From positions 310,001 to 374,000 of the forward strand of contig SRSI01000037.1 of NCBI GenBank assembly GCA_005656395.1: 64,000 nucleotides of DNA, given 5' to 3'. This DNA is from Strongyloides papillosus (lineage: Eukaryota; Nematoda; Chromadorea; Rhabditida; Strongyloididae). Below the pieces are notes generated by a model. The model was given only the letters and a program-made list of their open reading frames with translations. It had not been told where the DNA came from and ran no database searches. This document shows, piece after piece, positions 26,695 to 38,708 of this stretch (within the stretch, counting starts at the first letter, position 1; each line of letters begins with the position of its first letter). Made by a program: the position numbers and the translations under genes.

Positions 26695-27421
26695 TTATTT
26701 GTGCCAAAATATTGTTAGGGATTTTAATTTTACTTAATTTTAAGTTCTCATGTTAAAATAAATGAAAATATGTTTAGGCATCTTGAAAATTATATTTGGA
26801 CCAATTTTGGTTCAAGACTCTCTTATTTTAATAGCCTTAATTTAATATATTTTCTATATTCTTTCATGTATTTATTGTGTATATATGTTTTATGTAATTA
26901 TTGTATTTATATGTATTTTGTATTTATTATGTATATATGTTTCATGTATATATTGTATTTATATGTTTAACTCACTAAATAAAATTTTTGAACAATTTGA
27001 CAAATTTAAAAAATTTCTTCTAAGTTAGAAAATCAACCTTACATTTTGTTATAACATTTCCGTAGGATATTAAAATTACCTACATAAAAACACACCTCCA
27101 ACCAATTAGAGAAGCAAAAAGTACATTAAATTAGATACTAATTCTCAGTTAAAGGAAGAAACCTCCACGCCTACACAAGATTTACTACTATTACTATAAT
27201 CCCTAAAATCCTTTCTTGGAATATAAACTTCTCAAGAAGCCTCTTATGTCATATTGCCACTATAATTAAACAAGAACTCTAATATAAGTACACTCTACCA
27301 ACAAATTAAAACAACTCCCGAAACGATTGGGAAGAAGTTCCACCTAAATTATAGTTAGGATCAGAATTGGGGTTAAGATATTATAGAAATATTATTTTTT
27401 AGAAAAAAATTCCATTAGAAA
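26695..27421. other. Intergenic with AT-rich tandem motif
   Basis: 26866-26965 contains imperfect repeats of a unit like tgtatttattgtatatat. The following 50 bp (gaacaatttgacaaattt...) resembles 41288-41330 in the decayed region, so the helicase 3' flank is partly shared with that locus. From 27050 on the sequence is less AT-biased and leads into eRF1 without an evident gene. Confidence 0.45.
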
Positions 27422-29108
27422 ATGTCCACCACCGAGGGAGATACTGCTGATAGAAATGTTGAGATATGGAAAATTAAAAGATTGATAAAGTCACTTGAAT
27501 TAGCAAGAGGGTAAGTTATTTTATGCATATTTTTTTAAAAAACCTAATTTTGTATTTAGTAATGGAACTTCTATGATATCTTTAATCATTCCTCCTCGTG
27601 ATCAAATAGCTAGGATTTCTAAGATGCTTGCTGATGAGTATGGTACAGCTTCTAATATCAAATCTCGTGTCAATCGACTTTCTGTTCTTGGAGCTATCAC
27701 CTCTGTACAAGCTAGATTGAAATTGTATAATAAAGTTCCAACAAATGGTCTGGTTATCTATTGTGGTACTATTATAACTGATGAAGGAAAAGAGAAGAAG
27801 GTTAACATTGATTTTGAACCGTTTAAACCAATCAACACTTCATTGTACCTTTGTGATAACAAATTCCACACTGAAGCTCTCCAGGCATTGTTATGTGATG
27901 ACAGTAAATTTGGATTTATTATCATGGATGGTAATGGATCATTATTTGGTACTTTGACAGGTAACACACGAGAAGTTTTGCATAAATTTACCGTTGATTT
28001 ACCTAAAAAACACGGTCGTGGTGGTCAATCTGCTGTTCGTTTCGCCCGCCTTAGAACTGAAAAAAGGCACAATTACGTTAGAAAGGTAGCTGAAGTTGCT
28101 GTTGAAATGTTTATAAAAAATGATAAAGTTATTGTTGCTGGGTTAATTCTTGCTGGTTCTGCTGACTTCAAGACAGAGTTAGCTCAATCAGATATGTTTG
28201 ATCAACGTCTACAGGCTAAAATTATAAAGACTGTGGATATTTCATATGGTGGTGAGAATGGATTTAATCAGGCTATTGAGTTAGCTGCTGATGCTTTGGC
28301 AAATGTTAAATTTATTCAGGAAAAAAAACTCATTGGAGGATATTTTGATGAGATTAGCCAAGATACTGGTAAATATGTCTTTGGAGTTGTTGATACATTG
28401 CATGCCCTAGAAATGGGTGCTGTAGAGACACTGATATGTTGGGAGAATTTGGATATTACTCGTTATCGATTAAAAACAGCTAACGGTGAGGAAAAAATAG
28501 TTCACTTAAGGGCGGGAGACGAGAAAGGTAAAGATTTCTTGGATCCTGAGACAGGCAATGAAATGGAATCTGTTGAACAGATGGCATTACTTGAATGGTT
28601 GGCAAATAATTATAAATCTTTTGGTGCTACACTTGAAATAGTTACTGATAAATCTCAAGAAGGTGCCCAATTTGTGAGAGGATTCGGTGGTATTGGAGGT
28701 ATGTTATATTATTTTGATTTGTTATCTTTTCCCTTGTACTAACATTATAATGTCCATGGAGTAGTCAACTAATTTGCCCCACACTATAATTGTGTATTAA
28801 ATAGTAAATTAGTGTTACATCTATGGTAAATAATTGCTCCACATCACTTGTTATCTATAGATTAGTTCTTAATCGTTAGTATGACATTTAATGTGCTTAG
28901 TATGCACTTGACACAGAGAGTTTGTCCACCAATAATTTATAGGTTGGACTTTAGTATTGTGTCAGACATTTAACAAAAAATAACAAATAGAAATCATTAT
29001 TTTTACACAAATGATAACGTTTCATTTTCAGGTATTCTCCGTTACCGTGTTGATTTCAATCTAATTGATGTAAATCCAGAGGAAGATTTTGACTTGGATG
29101 AATATTAA
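27422..29108 (+). CDS. erfa-1: Eukaryotic peptide chain release factor 1 (eRF1)
   Basis: eRF1 reads all three stop codons in the ribosomal A site and triggers peptidyl-tRNA hydrolysis with eRF3. Three exons (27422-27510, 27560-28698, 29032-29108) join in frame to 434 residues, close to the family length. Stop-recognition motifs NIKS (62-65) and YLCDNKF (about 126-132) and the catalytic GGQ (184-186) are intact. The C-terminal eRF3-binding domain closes in the acidic tail [11 protein letters not shown]. The second intron is 333 bp, long for this window; the others are about 50 bp. A cytochrome b5 reductase follows 600 bp downstream on the same strand; in C. elegans the two gene types also sit side by side, as far as I remember. 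Confidence 0.97.
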
Positions 29109-29689
29109 GATCAAATACAAAATAATTTCTTAGAATGAGAAATTTTTATATTATATTAAAAAATATATATAATTCAATTGTCTATTTATATCCATTCTTT
29201 TTTGTTTTTTTTCCTTTAATCATGGAAATAAGTGGTGTAATTAGTTGATGTTGAAGAATATTATAATAAAAAAACGCATTTGCTTTATCTGATAGTCTTC
29301 AAAAAATTTTTTATGCTGTATTGATAAATTACAATACTTATCACGCCATCACACTAGATTGTATAACAATATTTTATAATTGGTATGTCAAAATTAGAAG
29401 GTGGGATTGTGTTTAAAAGAATTTTTCTTACATATAACACACCCATGTTACAATTTATATAGAAATTTTGACAGAATACGTCATTTACATCATACACTTT
29501 TCTGTATTGGACTGGTGTACTATATATCTTTCTTTTTTTTTTCTTCTAATTATCAAATAATATCACTAAATATGGTAAGTATTAGAAATAAGATTTTCTA
29601 TTTCCATTTGAGTTATCTTTGATAATATTGGTTAGTGACTAAATACCAACGTAATATGTTAACAAAAGTAATTTAATAATTTTTTCCAG
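29109..29689. other. eRF1 to cytochrome b5 reductase gap
   Basis: There is no independent gene. An ATG at 29572-29574 is followed directly by GTAAGT, and the acceptor TTTTTTCCAG at 29689 would join that single codon in frame to the reductase reading frame (adding FSDSSDT before its first internal Met). This could be a one-codon first exon of the reductase. The acceptor could also be a spliced-leader site. Confidence 0.45.
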
Positions 29690-29710
29690 TTTTCAGATTC
29701 CTCCGACACA

Positions 29711-30624
29711 ATGGCTAATAATGATAGTGTATCATTAATTACTATAACCACTATAATTGGTATTGTCGTTGCTGGTATTGCTTACTTTTTTGGAAGAAGA
29801 GATGATAGAAAAAAAGTTACTTTGGTAAATAGTGAGGAAAAATATAACCTTAAACTTATTAAAAAAAAAGAAATTTCACATGATACGCGTTTATTTACAT
29901 TTGCTTTACCATCTGAAGATGAGTGCCTTGGTTTACCACACGGACAACATGTCAATTTAATTGCAAAAATTGATGGTAAAACAGTTATAAGATCATACAC
30001 TCCAGTATCAAGTGATGATGATAAAGGTTTTGTAAATCTTCTTGTCAAGGTATACTTCAAAGATGTTCATCCAAAATTCCCAGAAGGTGGTAAAATGACA
30101 CAATATTTAGAGAGTCTCCAAATTGGAGATTCAATTGATTTTAGAGGACCACAAGGATTAATTGTTTTTATACTGGCCATGGAAAATTTGATGTTTCTCC
30201 AAAGAAGAATTCTCCACCAGTAAAAAAAGAGTTCAAGGAAATTGGTTTGATTGGTGGTGGCAGTGGTATTACACCTCTTTATCAAATTATCAAATCAATT
30301 CTTAAGAATCCAAATGACTTGACCAAGATGTACCTTCTTTATGCCAATCAAAGTGAAGATGACATCCTTCTTCGTGAGGAGTTTGATGCACTTGCCAAAG
30401 ATTATCCACACAAATTCTCTGTATGGTACACTATTGATAGAGCCAATGATGGATGGAAGTATTCTACTGGATTTATTAATGAAGAAATGATAAGGAAACA
30501 TTTACCATCACCATCCTCTAGTAATGGAATTTTGATGTGTGGACCACCACCAATGATTGAATTTGCTTGCCTTCCAAATCTCGAAAAAGTTGGTCATTCC
30601 ACAGAAAATTTACTACGTTTTTAA
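29711..30624 (+). CDS. NADH-cytochrome b5 reductase, one frameshift
   Basis: The enzyme passes electrons from NADH through FAD to cytochrome b5 for fatty acid desaturation and sterol metabolism, usually on the ER or outer mitochondrial membrane. The N-terminus has a single membrane anchor (about 8-26) and a basic patch (GRRDDRKK). The FAD motif RSYTPVS (about 94), the NADH motif GGGSGITP and the C-terminal [15 protein letters not shown] are all present. At a five-T run (30165-30169) the frame shifts by one base: upstream reads GPQGLIV and downstream [11 protein letters not shown]. One extra T would give a continuous 304-residue protein of normal length, so I read this as an assembly or sequencing indel rather than a dead gene. 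Translation may begin at 29711 or at a one-codon exon at 29572. Confidence 0.88.
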
Positions 30625-32500
30625 AAATCTCTACACGTTAAGTGAAATTTTTTTTCTCAATGATAATAAAAATACAAAAAGTGATATTTTTATGTATGAT
30701 TCATATAGGATTCTATGATAAATAAATATTACAAACAATAACTATTTATCACATTCTCTACAAAATAAAACAATTAATTTTAAAAAACAAGCTAACGTTT
30801 AAAAAGTTATGCATTGTTGCTTTTTGAGATTTCTAGTTTTAAAAAGGAAATATTTAGAAATAATATGGTTATATAATGCATTTTTTCTAAATTAATAAAA
30901 TTATATGTGGTAAAAATATTTTAAAATTCTAGTTAATTGTAAAAGCATTAAAGGTTATATTTACAAAAGCATGTGATATACCTATAGTTATTATGTACAT
31001 GTTTTAAAAGAGTCAAACTTTTTTTCACAACTACAAAATAATAATAAGCATAAATGAGAATCAAAAATATAAAAATATACTTTTTAAATTAATAACAGAG
31101 TATTTATAATATTAAAGGAAGTAGGATTTTTCGAAGATTCAATAATAAGACATAACAATAAATTTACTTTGTATTTTACAAGATTTTAGTATAATATTTT
31201 CCAATGACCTATTAAAAGTTAAAAAAAGATTTAATTTAAACAACATGTTAATGATACCAAAAATGTAAATAATTAAATGTTTTGTGACTTCAATTCATAT
31301 AAAGATATCTTAACTGTTAATAAAATTATGATTACTTAAATTACATAAAATGATATTTATAAAAAATTTTATGTAAAAGTAGAAGAATGTTAAATAAAAG
31401 AAATTCTAATAACAAACTATTAACATATATATATATATATATTCATTACATTTTATAATATTATTATTATTTGTAATCAAAAATGCAATGAAGTACATTT
31501 TTATGATAATCAGTAATATATACATTCTATTAGATGGAAATGAAAAGTATTTTAAGAACGATTCTAAATATCCTTAGACAATATTATGTAAACTTTTTAC
31601 CTAAACAAAGTGAAATACCTTTATTTAAGTCGTCATAAATTAAATAAATATCAATAAATTAATATTAATTAGTCATGAAATTTATATAAGTTAATGAAAA
31701 AAATAACAAAAAAATACGTGTTACGCAAAATGTATTTTATGATAAGTAATAAAAAAAAGTTTTTATAAATATCATTAAAAATGATTCCAGTAAACTTATT
31801 ACAATTTTTCTTAAAATAATAAATTTAATTTTCCATGAAAAAATCCAATAATTGAATATAATTTAAAGCACTTTCTAAAGTTTATAATAATAACTTAAAA
31901 ATCAATGGGTTAAGTAAACAAAATATTTATATTTAAAGCAAAAGTGGAGTCACAAGAAATAGAAAAAGTATTTGTGTATTTGTTGGAAATATTCTATGAG
32001 TGTTTGTAATATTTATATACACAAATATCTTTTTTTTTAACAAATGATAAGCGCCATGGTCTTAAAACTTTTTAAGTTTTAATCATATTAAAAAATAGCT
32101 AATTTATAACTGAAGTATCATACTACAAAATTTATTTTAATATAACACTTCACACTTGAATCAATTTATAATTTGTGCAGTAAAAAACGGTAGTTTGTGT
32201 TAAAGATAAAAGATGAAATAACAAATTCAAAAATTACTGCGGAAATCCTATGTACATAACTATTTATAATATAAAAAATGTGTTATAGCATATAATCTTT
32301 TAATAGTTAAACTATAAAATAAGTAAATTAATTAATGTTTTTTTGTAACCACAAAACATCTACATTCTACTTTTTACTTTCATCAATTAATTGTTTAAGA
32401 ATAAGTACCGTACTTTTTGGTTTCAACATGACCACTAAGAAAGAGTAATTCAAGGGTATTAAACTATAATTAAATATATTTTTTTACACAAAAAAAAACA
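30625..32500. other. Intergenic, no supported gene
   Basis: AT-rich throughout. A (TA)n microsatellite lies at about 31424-31442. No exon pair or motif was found. Confidence 0.5.
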
Positions 32501-32506
32501 TTTAAA

Positions 32507-32960
32507 AGAGTGTTTCCTTTATCCACTTGACATTAGCTTTTTCATTTTTAATTTCAAAGGGTAAACATGCTGGTACATCATACAATATCCGTTCAAATAA
32601 ATCATTACACTTGTTCGTCTTTTGACAAGTTCATCTAACTATGTATCTGTCAATTGGAGACCTCGTCGCTTTTTATTTAATTGACATACATACTCTGTTG
32701 TCATATGGAATAAGTGGTACATTTTTATGAAGGTAAACGATACCTGCTTAAACTGGTGAATTATTCAAAATAATCATAGACTTAATTGTTAAGTTAAAAA
32801 TTATTGATATTTAATTAAAATAATTCTAATAATGGTCCTACCAAAACAGAAAAGAACGGAAATTTTATCTTCACTACTTGATGTTCCCTTTTAATTTCCC
32901 GATAGATAATTTCAGATTCTATTAAAATTATCAATCTGACAAACACTTTTTTCTACAAAC
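32507..32960 (-). pseudogene. Possible decayed gene fragment, unknown family
   Basis: On the minus strand a coherent peptide can be followed (VSFTFIKMYHLF, then TEYVCQLNKKRRGLQLTDT, an in-frame TAG, LDELVKRRTS, a one-base frame change, NKCNDLFERILYDVPACLP, ending near KETLF and a stop at about 32507). A possible upstream exon (ESEIIYREIKREHQVV) ends at a GTAGGA donor and would join across about 140 bp. Codon quality looks better than background, but both a nonsense codon and a frameshift are needed. I do not recognise the family. It could be a pseudogene or chance. Confidence 0.3.
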
Positions 32961-33445
32961 ACCATTAAACTACATAAAAGTACATGAAATAATCATTGTA
33001 AATATTTTTATTTTCTACTTTTTAACATATCTCTCCACCAAAACACATTTTTCATAAACAATCAATGGAAGGTCGGTCAAAGAAGTAATTTTTATAAAAA
33101 CAGAATTTCTTAAAGGACAGATTTCGAATTATGTGTGTAAACACACTTCTTCCACTTACATATTCATCTTTAAACTACTCTCTTACGTTGTATTTTGAAA
33201 AGTGTTATCTTTAAACAAATTTTGTTATAATTTTGTAGTCTAAATAGTTAGTAAAAAAAAGGTTATGTACTATTTTATGAAGAGTGCATAATTTTTTTAT
33301 TGTTATGAACAATTTTAAGTTGATAATTTTTTTCATTTTATTTACTCTTTTCTTTTTTATCACATTGTCTTTTTTTTGTTTACATTTTATCGATATTTTT
33401 TATAGAAATCATTACTTTTTTATTATTTATTATATAGTTTTCAGG

Positions 33446-33941
33446 ATGGCAAGCTCAATGGCGTTAAAATGTAGGAGTATCATCAAAAGTAACTATAAAT
33501 TTTTGTATTCAAGATCATTAACAACTACCTCTATCAAAAGAAGCGATGATAAAAAAGAACTTGTAAGTGACAATAAAATTTACTACATCCATAATTTAGA
33601 AAGAAACCGTAGTTGAAAAACCACTATACGCAACAGCAAGCGCTTACGAGGAGTCACGAAGTAAAAATAAATTTCGGGGAAGTGATGATAACTCACGGGG
33701 TACTAAACCTACAAATTTCCAAAAACGAATGATGGTTTTGACAGGAATGTATAAGAGTAAGGATGACATTCCAGAATACGTTACATCTGGTACAATGGTT
33801 AAATTCTCTGATCGCCTTAGAATTGCTTTCATTTTAGTTGGGTGTCTTGTCTTCTTTGCATTAGCTTTCCTTGGTGAAAGGATTACAGCTTCCAGAATTG
33901 ATAGAGATAAGAAAATGGGAGTTGTTGTTACTAAGATGTAG
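33446..33941 (+). CDS. UPF0389/FAM162-type mitochondrial membrane protein
   Basis: Exons 33446-33562 and 33600-33941 join through a 37-bp intron (GTAAGT donor, ATTTAG acceptor), giving 152 residues. The ATG sits 1 base after TTTTCAG, a strong trans-splice acceptor, which is why I start here and not at an in-frame ATG 54 codons upstream. The basic, Ser/Thr/Arg-rich N-terminus (RSLTTTSIKR) looks like a mitochondrial presequence. The core (FQKRMMVLTGMYKSKDDIPEYV, shown in parts: KRMMVLTG and YKSKDDIPEYV) is the signature of UPF0389/FAM162 proteins. A single membrane segment (about 107-127) and a charged tail follow. FAM162A is a hypoxia-linked inner-membrane protein in mammals. The next gene, a HIG1 protein, begins 131 bp downstream. 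Confidence 0.85.
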
Positions 33942-34072
33942 ATGAAATTTTTTTTTAACATCCTAGGTTGTATTTTGATTTTATAAAATAATGAATTATT
34001 TTATTTTATAATATGTTTTATCATACCTATATCTTATTATTTAAATAATATTTTGTTGAAAATTTAGTTTTA

Positions 34073-34527
34073 ATGTTCAAATCATACTTCAAAAATGTGT
34101 TCTGTAGAGTTGCTGAATGCTCAACAACTCATCACGATGGTGAAGGTAATCATGGTGAGAAACATCATGGTTTTGTAAAAACTCCTGGAGTTCCTGCCAT
34201 GCCATTGGATATCGGATACAAAAGTGGTAAAGATACACAAGGATCACGTGGATATGTAGCTTCTGATGGTATACTAAGCAACCCATTAGTTCCAATTGGC
34301 ATGGGATTAACATGTCTCGCTTTGTTAGGAATGTTCAAAAATTCCATGGCAGGAAATAAAATGGGAACTCAAAAATTTATGAGGTAATAATAAAAGTTAG
34401 ATTGATAGTTGTATATGAGTTTTTTAGATATCGTATTTATGCCCAATTTGGAACTGTTCTTGCTATGGTTGCCGGACTTGTTTATGCTGGTTCTACATTT
34501 TCAGATAAGAAAAAAAGAGAGGAATAA
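34073..34527 (+). CDS. HIG1-domain mitochondrial protein (HIGD2/RCF1 type)
   Basis: Exons 34073-34383 and 34428-34527 join through a 44-bp intron into 136 residues. The C-terminal half carries a HIG1 domain: NPLVPIGMGL, a first membrane segment (CLALLGMF), a basic loop with QKFMRYRIYAQ, and a second membrane segment (TVLAMVAGLVYAG), ending in a charged KKKREE tail. HIG1 proteins assist respiratory supercomplex and cytochrome c oxidase assembly in the inner mitochondrial membrane. The N-terminal part is His-rich (HHDGEGNHGEKHHG). An AATTTAG acceptor lies 5 bases before the ATG. The 131-bp gap to the upstream FAM162-type gene and its own acceptor suggest a two-gene operon. Confidence 0.88.
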
Positions 34528-35080
34528 GTTAGACATTTTAATTTTTCTCTACAAAATTTTGGGTGTTATTATTGTGAATTTAATTATTAAAATTTGAATG
34601 TTTTGTTTTGTCAAATTATTGTAGAGACTAAGAAAAACTGTTTTTGATCATTTGAAATTTTAGTAAAAAATAAAATAGATGTACCAATATTCAATTGTTA
34701 TTTAATTTATTAAAATTCTTTTACTTTTAATAATTTTTGGAGACGTTAAAATGTATAAAAAAAATCGTAGTTGAATTTAAACCAAGCATTAGATTTGATA
34801 AATTATATGATATATTTTTTGATTCGAATTGATGTTCTTACAAGAACTATATAATCATAATTTGTGTCTCATATCTTTTTCAGAATTTCGATAATATTCT
34901 ATAAGCATAATTTTTTTATAAACATGAATATTTTTTGAATATAAGTAAGGAATGCTATTTTGTCGATGACGACGTGTTCAAAAATTTTATTGATAATTTG
35001 TTAATATAATGGTATTTTCAAATTTTTAATATAAAAAAATATGATATAATTAGCAGATTTTTTACAAAAAAATCACTGCA
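34528..35080. other. Intergenic, promoter region of the phosphatase gene
   Basis: About 550 bp of AT-rich sequence with no exon or repeat that I can support. Confidence 0.5.
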
Positions 35081-38000
35081 ATGTTCATATTTCTGTTTGC
35101 ATTGTTTGTTTGTTTGGCTTTGATGCCATTATCAATTGATGGTCAAGAAGTTCATGGAAAATATTTTCTTAATGTTACTGAACATCAAACTAATAGAACA
35201 TTTATACTTGATTCAAAAATAATATCAGAATCTGATATCGTTCTCGTCAAATGTCCTTATTTTGGTTATAAGCATAAAAAAATTGAAGACGTAATGACTT
35301 TTAATATAAGCCTGGAACAAAAACCAATTGTTAAGGTTAATATATTTGCGTGGATACCAATATTAAGAAGATCGTCTGGATCTGAAAATACCCAATGTGG
35401 AACAATTTCCATACAATTGGATAACGGTTATTCAAAAAACTATGATTGGTTTCATAATACAATCTGGCAAGATGCTAAGAAAAGCAGAAAGTTAGTAAAG
35501 CGAGAAAAAGTAACGTTGAATCTTCCTCAAACTTTTGAAGAATGTAATAACAATAGTGTAAATGTTGTAATTTTCACAAAAGGAGAACATGATGTAATTA
35601 AAAAAGTTAATCACGAAGAAGAACCGGATGTTTACCCAATGAAGAGATTTTACTACTTTTCAATTCCTAATTCAAATGATACTTCTGCGATTAAAGATCC
35701 ATGTGTAATAGTAGAGTCATACAATAACTGCCCAAATATAATATTACTAGGACAAAACATAACTTCCTCCGTGAAACACAATGGGAAAGACATAAATATC
35801 ATCCATATAACAGAACAAAATGAAAGAACTTTTAATGTGGAGCTTAATTTACATAATAATAATGATATTAGAAAGTATTATAGTGGAGAGAAAATAGCTT
35901 ATTCAAGGATAAAATATCATGAAAATGGAATTGAAAATATTGAAAATTCATCTAAGCTGATAAAATCAAAATTTGATGTCAAAAACTTTGATTTGATAAA
36001 ATTAGTATACCAATGTCCAAATAACAAGGATTACAAAATGATAGAACAAATCTACTTTTTCGGACCCTCTAATAAAGACTTTCATTTCGACAATGAAGAT
36101 GTACCGTATGCTAACAATGAAACTCTTGTAACACCTAACTGCACTATCAATAGATTCAATTTTGGTTATCTTGATGCAATAATTTACAACGACAAAAAAA
36201 TTAAAATAAATGATTTGGATACAAATAGTGAAACAAAAGGGAAATTTAACAGAACTAGTGATCATATACTTTTGGCTTATAAGGTCAAAGAAATAACACT
36301 AAAATGTGTTTATACTACTCCAGAAGGAACTGTCACGACATCTTCAAAATTTATATCAGGAACTCAAACACTTATTGGTCATGACATAAATGGAAAAGAA
36401 TTATATGCTATTAAAGTTATACAAGAAAATATCACTAATACGATCAAAGTCACTGCAGCGCCTAATAAATCTGAAATCTATCGAATTACTAAGATGGAAG
36501 AAGAATTAAAAGAGAGCAAGAAATCATTGTTTCAAAAAATGGTAAAAAAGCATGGGAAAGGCGCTGTTATAGCAGTAACTTCTATAATTATACTTGTATT
36601 GGCCTTAATTGTTATAATTCCACTAATCTGTATCTACTACAACTTAGTAAGACCATGGCTGGAAGTAAAAAAAATTGAAACAAGATATCCAAATATATTT
36701 GAATTTTGGTTGAGCATAACAGATGGTTCTTTTGAGAAGTATTGCACAATTATAAACAGCAAGGAGTACACTTCTGATAAATTCAAGAATCGTAAAGTTG
36801 TAAAGGAAAAAGAAGGTGATGAAGTTGTTGATGTTGGTACAAGTAATCTCTTTGATGGATCTCTCGTTAAATGTTATGGTGCTATAGATAAAAAAATTAA
36901 CGCCCATTATGTGTATGAGGATTCAAAGAAAAGACAATATATTCTTTCTGATGTAAGTTATAAATTTTGAAATATTAAAATTATATTATTTATAGGGCCC
37001 ATCAAAAAGTACTGAAAACTACTTCTGGAAAATGATTTATGAAGAAGACATTGGAGCAATCGTTGCGATTATCTATGAGAAGAGATCAGAATTGAATGAT
37101 GAAAATTTTAACAAAGTTTATTGGCCTTATGATAGTCGCACATATGGGGATATAAAAGTTGTATTTAAAGAAAAAGTTGAAGCAAACCTTATTTCTACTT
37201 GTGGTTACAAATTCACTGTTTCAAGTAAAAATGGAAAGGAAAAAAATCTGAAGATTTATCATGTAAAAAATTGGAATGAACATGAGATCCCACAATCTGA
37301 GCTCCAAGTTATTAATCTTTATAAAGAAATTTCTAAAGCTGCTGAGGATAAAAATATTCTTGTTCATACCTCACAAGGTACTGGATCGCGTGTCTACATG
37401 TTTACTTACTTTTCATGTATCTACGACGCCATGGAAAATTATACTGAAGTTACGAATCCAATGGATATTATTAAACAAATTAGAGAGGAACGTTATGGAG
37501 GAAACATTGCAACCTATGAGTATGCATACATTATTCAAGCACTCATTACAATGTTCTTTAACAACAAGTTGCTTGCTGATAAGACACAACGTCGCGTTGA
37601 ATTTATGGAAAAATATAATGCCTATTTATATAATTTCCTTACTCGTGAATCTAAAATGAATAGTGAATATAAAGCATTCTTAACTTTCACCAATATCGTC
37701 GATTCAGGAAAGATAAGAGAATTTAAATCAGTTTTTGATTCTACAGGAGTAATTAATAAGGAAGATCTGAAAAATACTTGCAAGCGTTTCATAGTTGTAT
37801 GTAGAGCAAAAGAGTACAAAAACAAAATACGGTATAAGTCCATTCCATGTATTGACGAAACTTCAATTAACATACAAGGAAGAGATAAAGATGATCCAAA
37901 AGGATTTTTCCATGGTAATACCTTTACTTATAAAACAAATCATCGTAGTGAAAGAAAATTAATTATGTGTCAGGTAAGATTTTGAAATAATATTATTAAT

Positions 38001-38708
38001 TTTAATTACTTTATATTTAGGCACCACTAAAAGAGGGAATTGATGATATGATTGATATGATTTACCGATACAAGGTTTCGCTTGTTGTTGTTTTAGTAAA
38101 ACCCGAGGAAGCTCTCCCTAATGCTGATAAGTGGTATCCATATTTCCCACAGTCTAAGGAATTATTGAAGACTGGTAATTACACTGTCTCAAGAATAAAC
38201 TATTCGGCTGTCGATGCAAACATGATATCTGAATCTGAGTATATAATCGACAATCAAAAGGATAAACCATTCAACTTTAAGATTCTCCATTATCAAGGAT
38301 GGCCAGATCATGGTAAGTTTACAAACTAACATATGTTGTTATATATAATCTTTTTTAGGTGTACCTTCAAATCAGAAAACTATATATGAACTTTATAAAA
38401 GAATTATAAAATTAGATGTTGGTAATTATATAGCAATTCACTGTAGTGCAGGTATCGGAAGAACAGGTACCTTGGCACTAATAATCTACATGATTGACAC
38501 TATCAATTCATATGCCAATTTCGATCCAATAGCAAGATTAAAATGTCTCCGAGAAAGTCGTTACAGAGCTGTTCAGACATTTAATCAATTTCTTTTTGCT
38601 ATACTTGTGGTATATGAACATTACAAAGATATAATAGATGATATGGATCCTGGTGCCTACAAAAAATTCTTGAAAATGGCACAAGATTCATTCAATAAGG
38701 ATGAATAA
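35081..38708 (+). CDS. Receptor protein-tyrosine phosphatase, inactive D1 and active-looking D2
   Basis: Four exons (35081-36952, 36996-37973, 38021-38312, 38359-38708) join in phase to 1163 residues. A signal peptide (FIFLFALFVCLALM) leads a glycosylation-rich ectodomain of about 470 residues with no Ig or fibronectin repeats that I can see. A membrane segment follows (about 494-517, IIILVLALIVIIPLI). The first phosphatase-like domain has HTSQGTGSR where HC(x)5R is expected, so the catalytic Cys is Thr749, and WNEHEIP in place of the WPD loop. The second has WPDHG (W1044-D1046), HCSAGIGRTGT (Cys1076, Arg1082) and a late VQTFNQFL glutamine loop, so it should be catalytic. In most receptor phosphatases the membrane-proximal domain is the active one. 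Introns are 43-47 bp. Ligand unknown. Confidence 0.88.

Noticed and set aside
26770..26970. 66-codon Tyr/Ile-rich frame after the helicase
   Set aside because: It is a translation of the TGTATTTAT-type AT repeat, not a gene.
31420..31445. TA microsatellite
   Set aside because: Ordinary short dinucleotide run with no structural or regulatory context.
33563..33599. Apparent frameshift in the FAM162-type gene
   Set aside because: A 37-bp intron with GTAAGT donor and ATTTAG acceptor restores the frame exactly, so no indel is needed.
34089..34347. Two minus-strand frames over the HIG1-type gene
   Set aside because: Antisense shadows of a clear domain with a proper intron on the plus strand.
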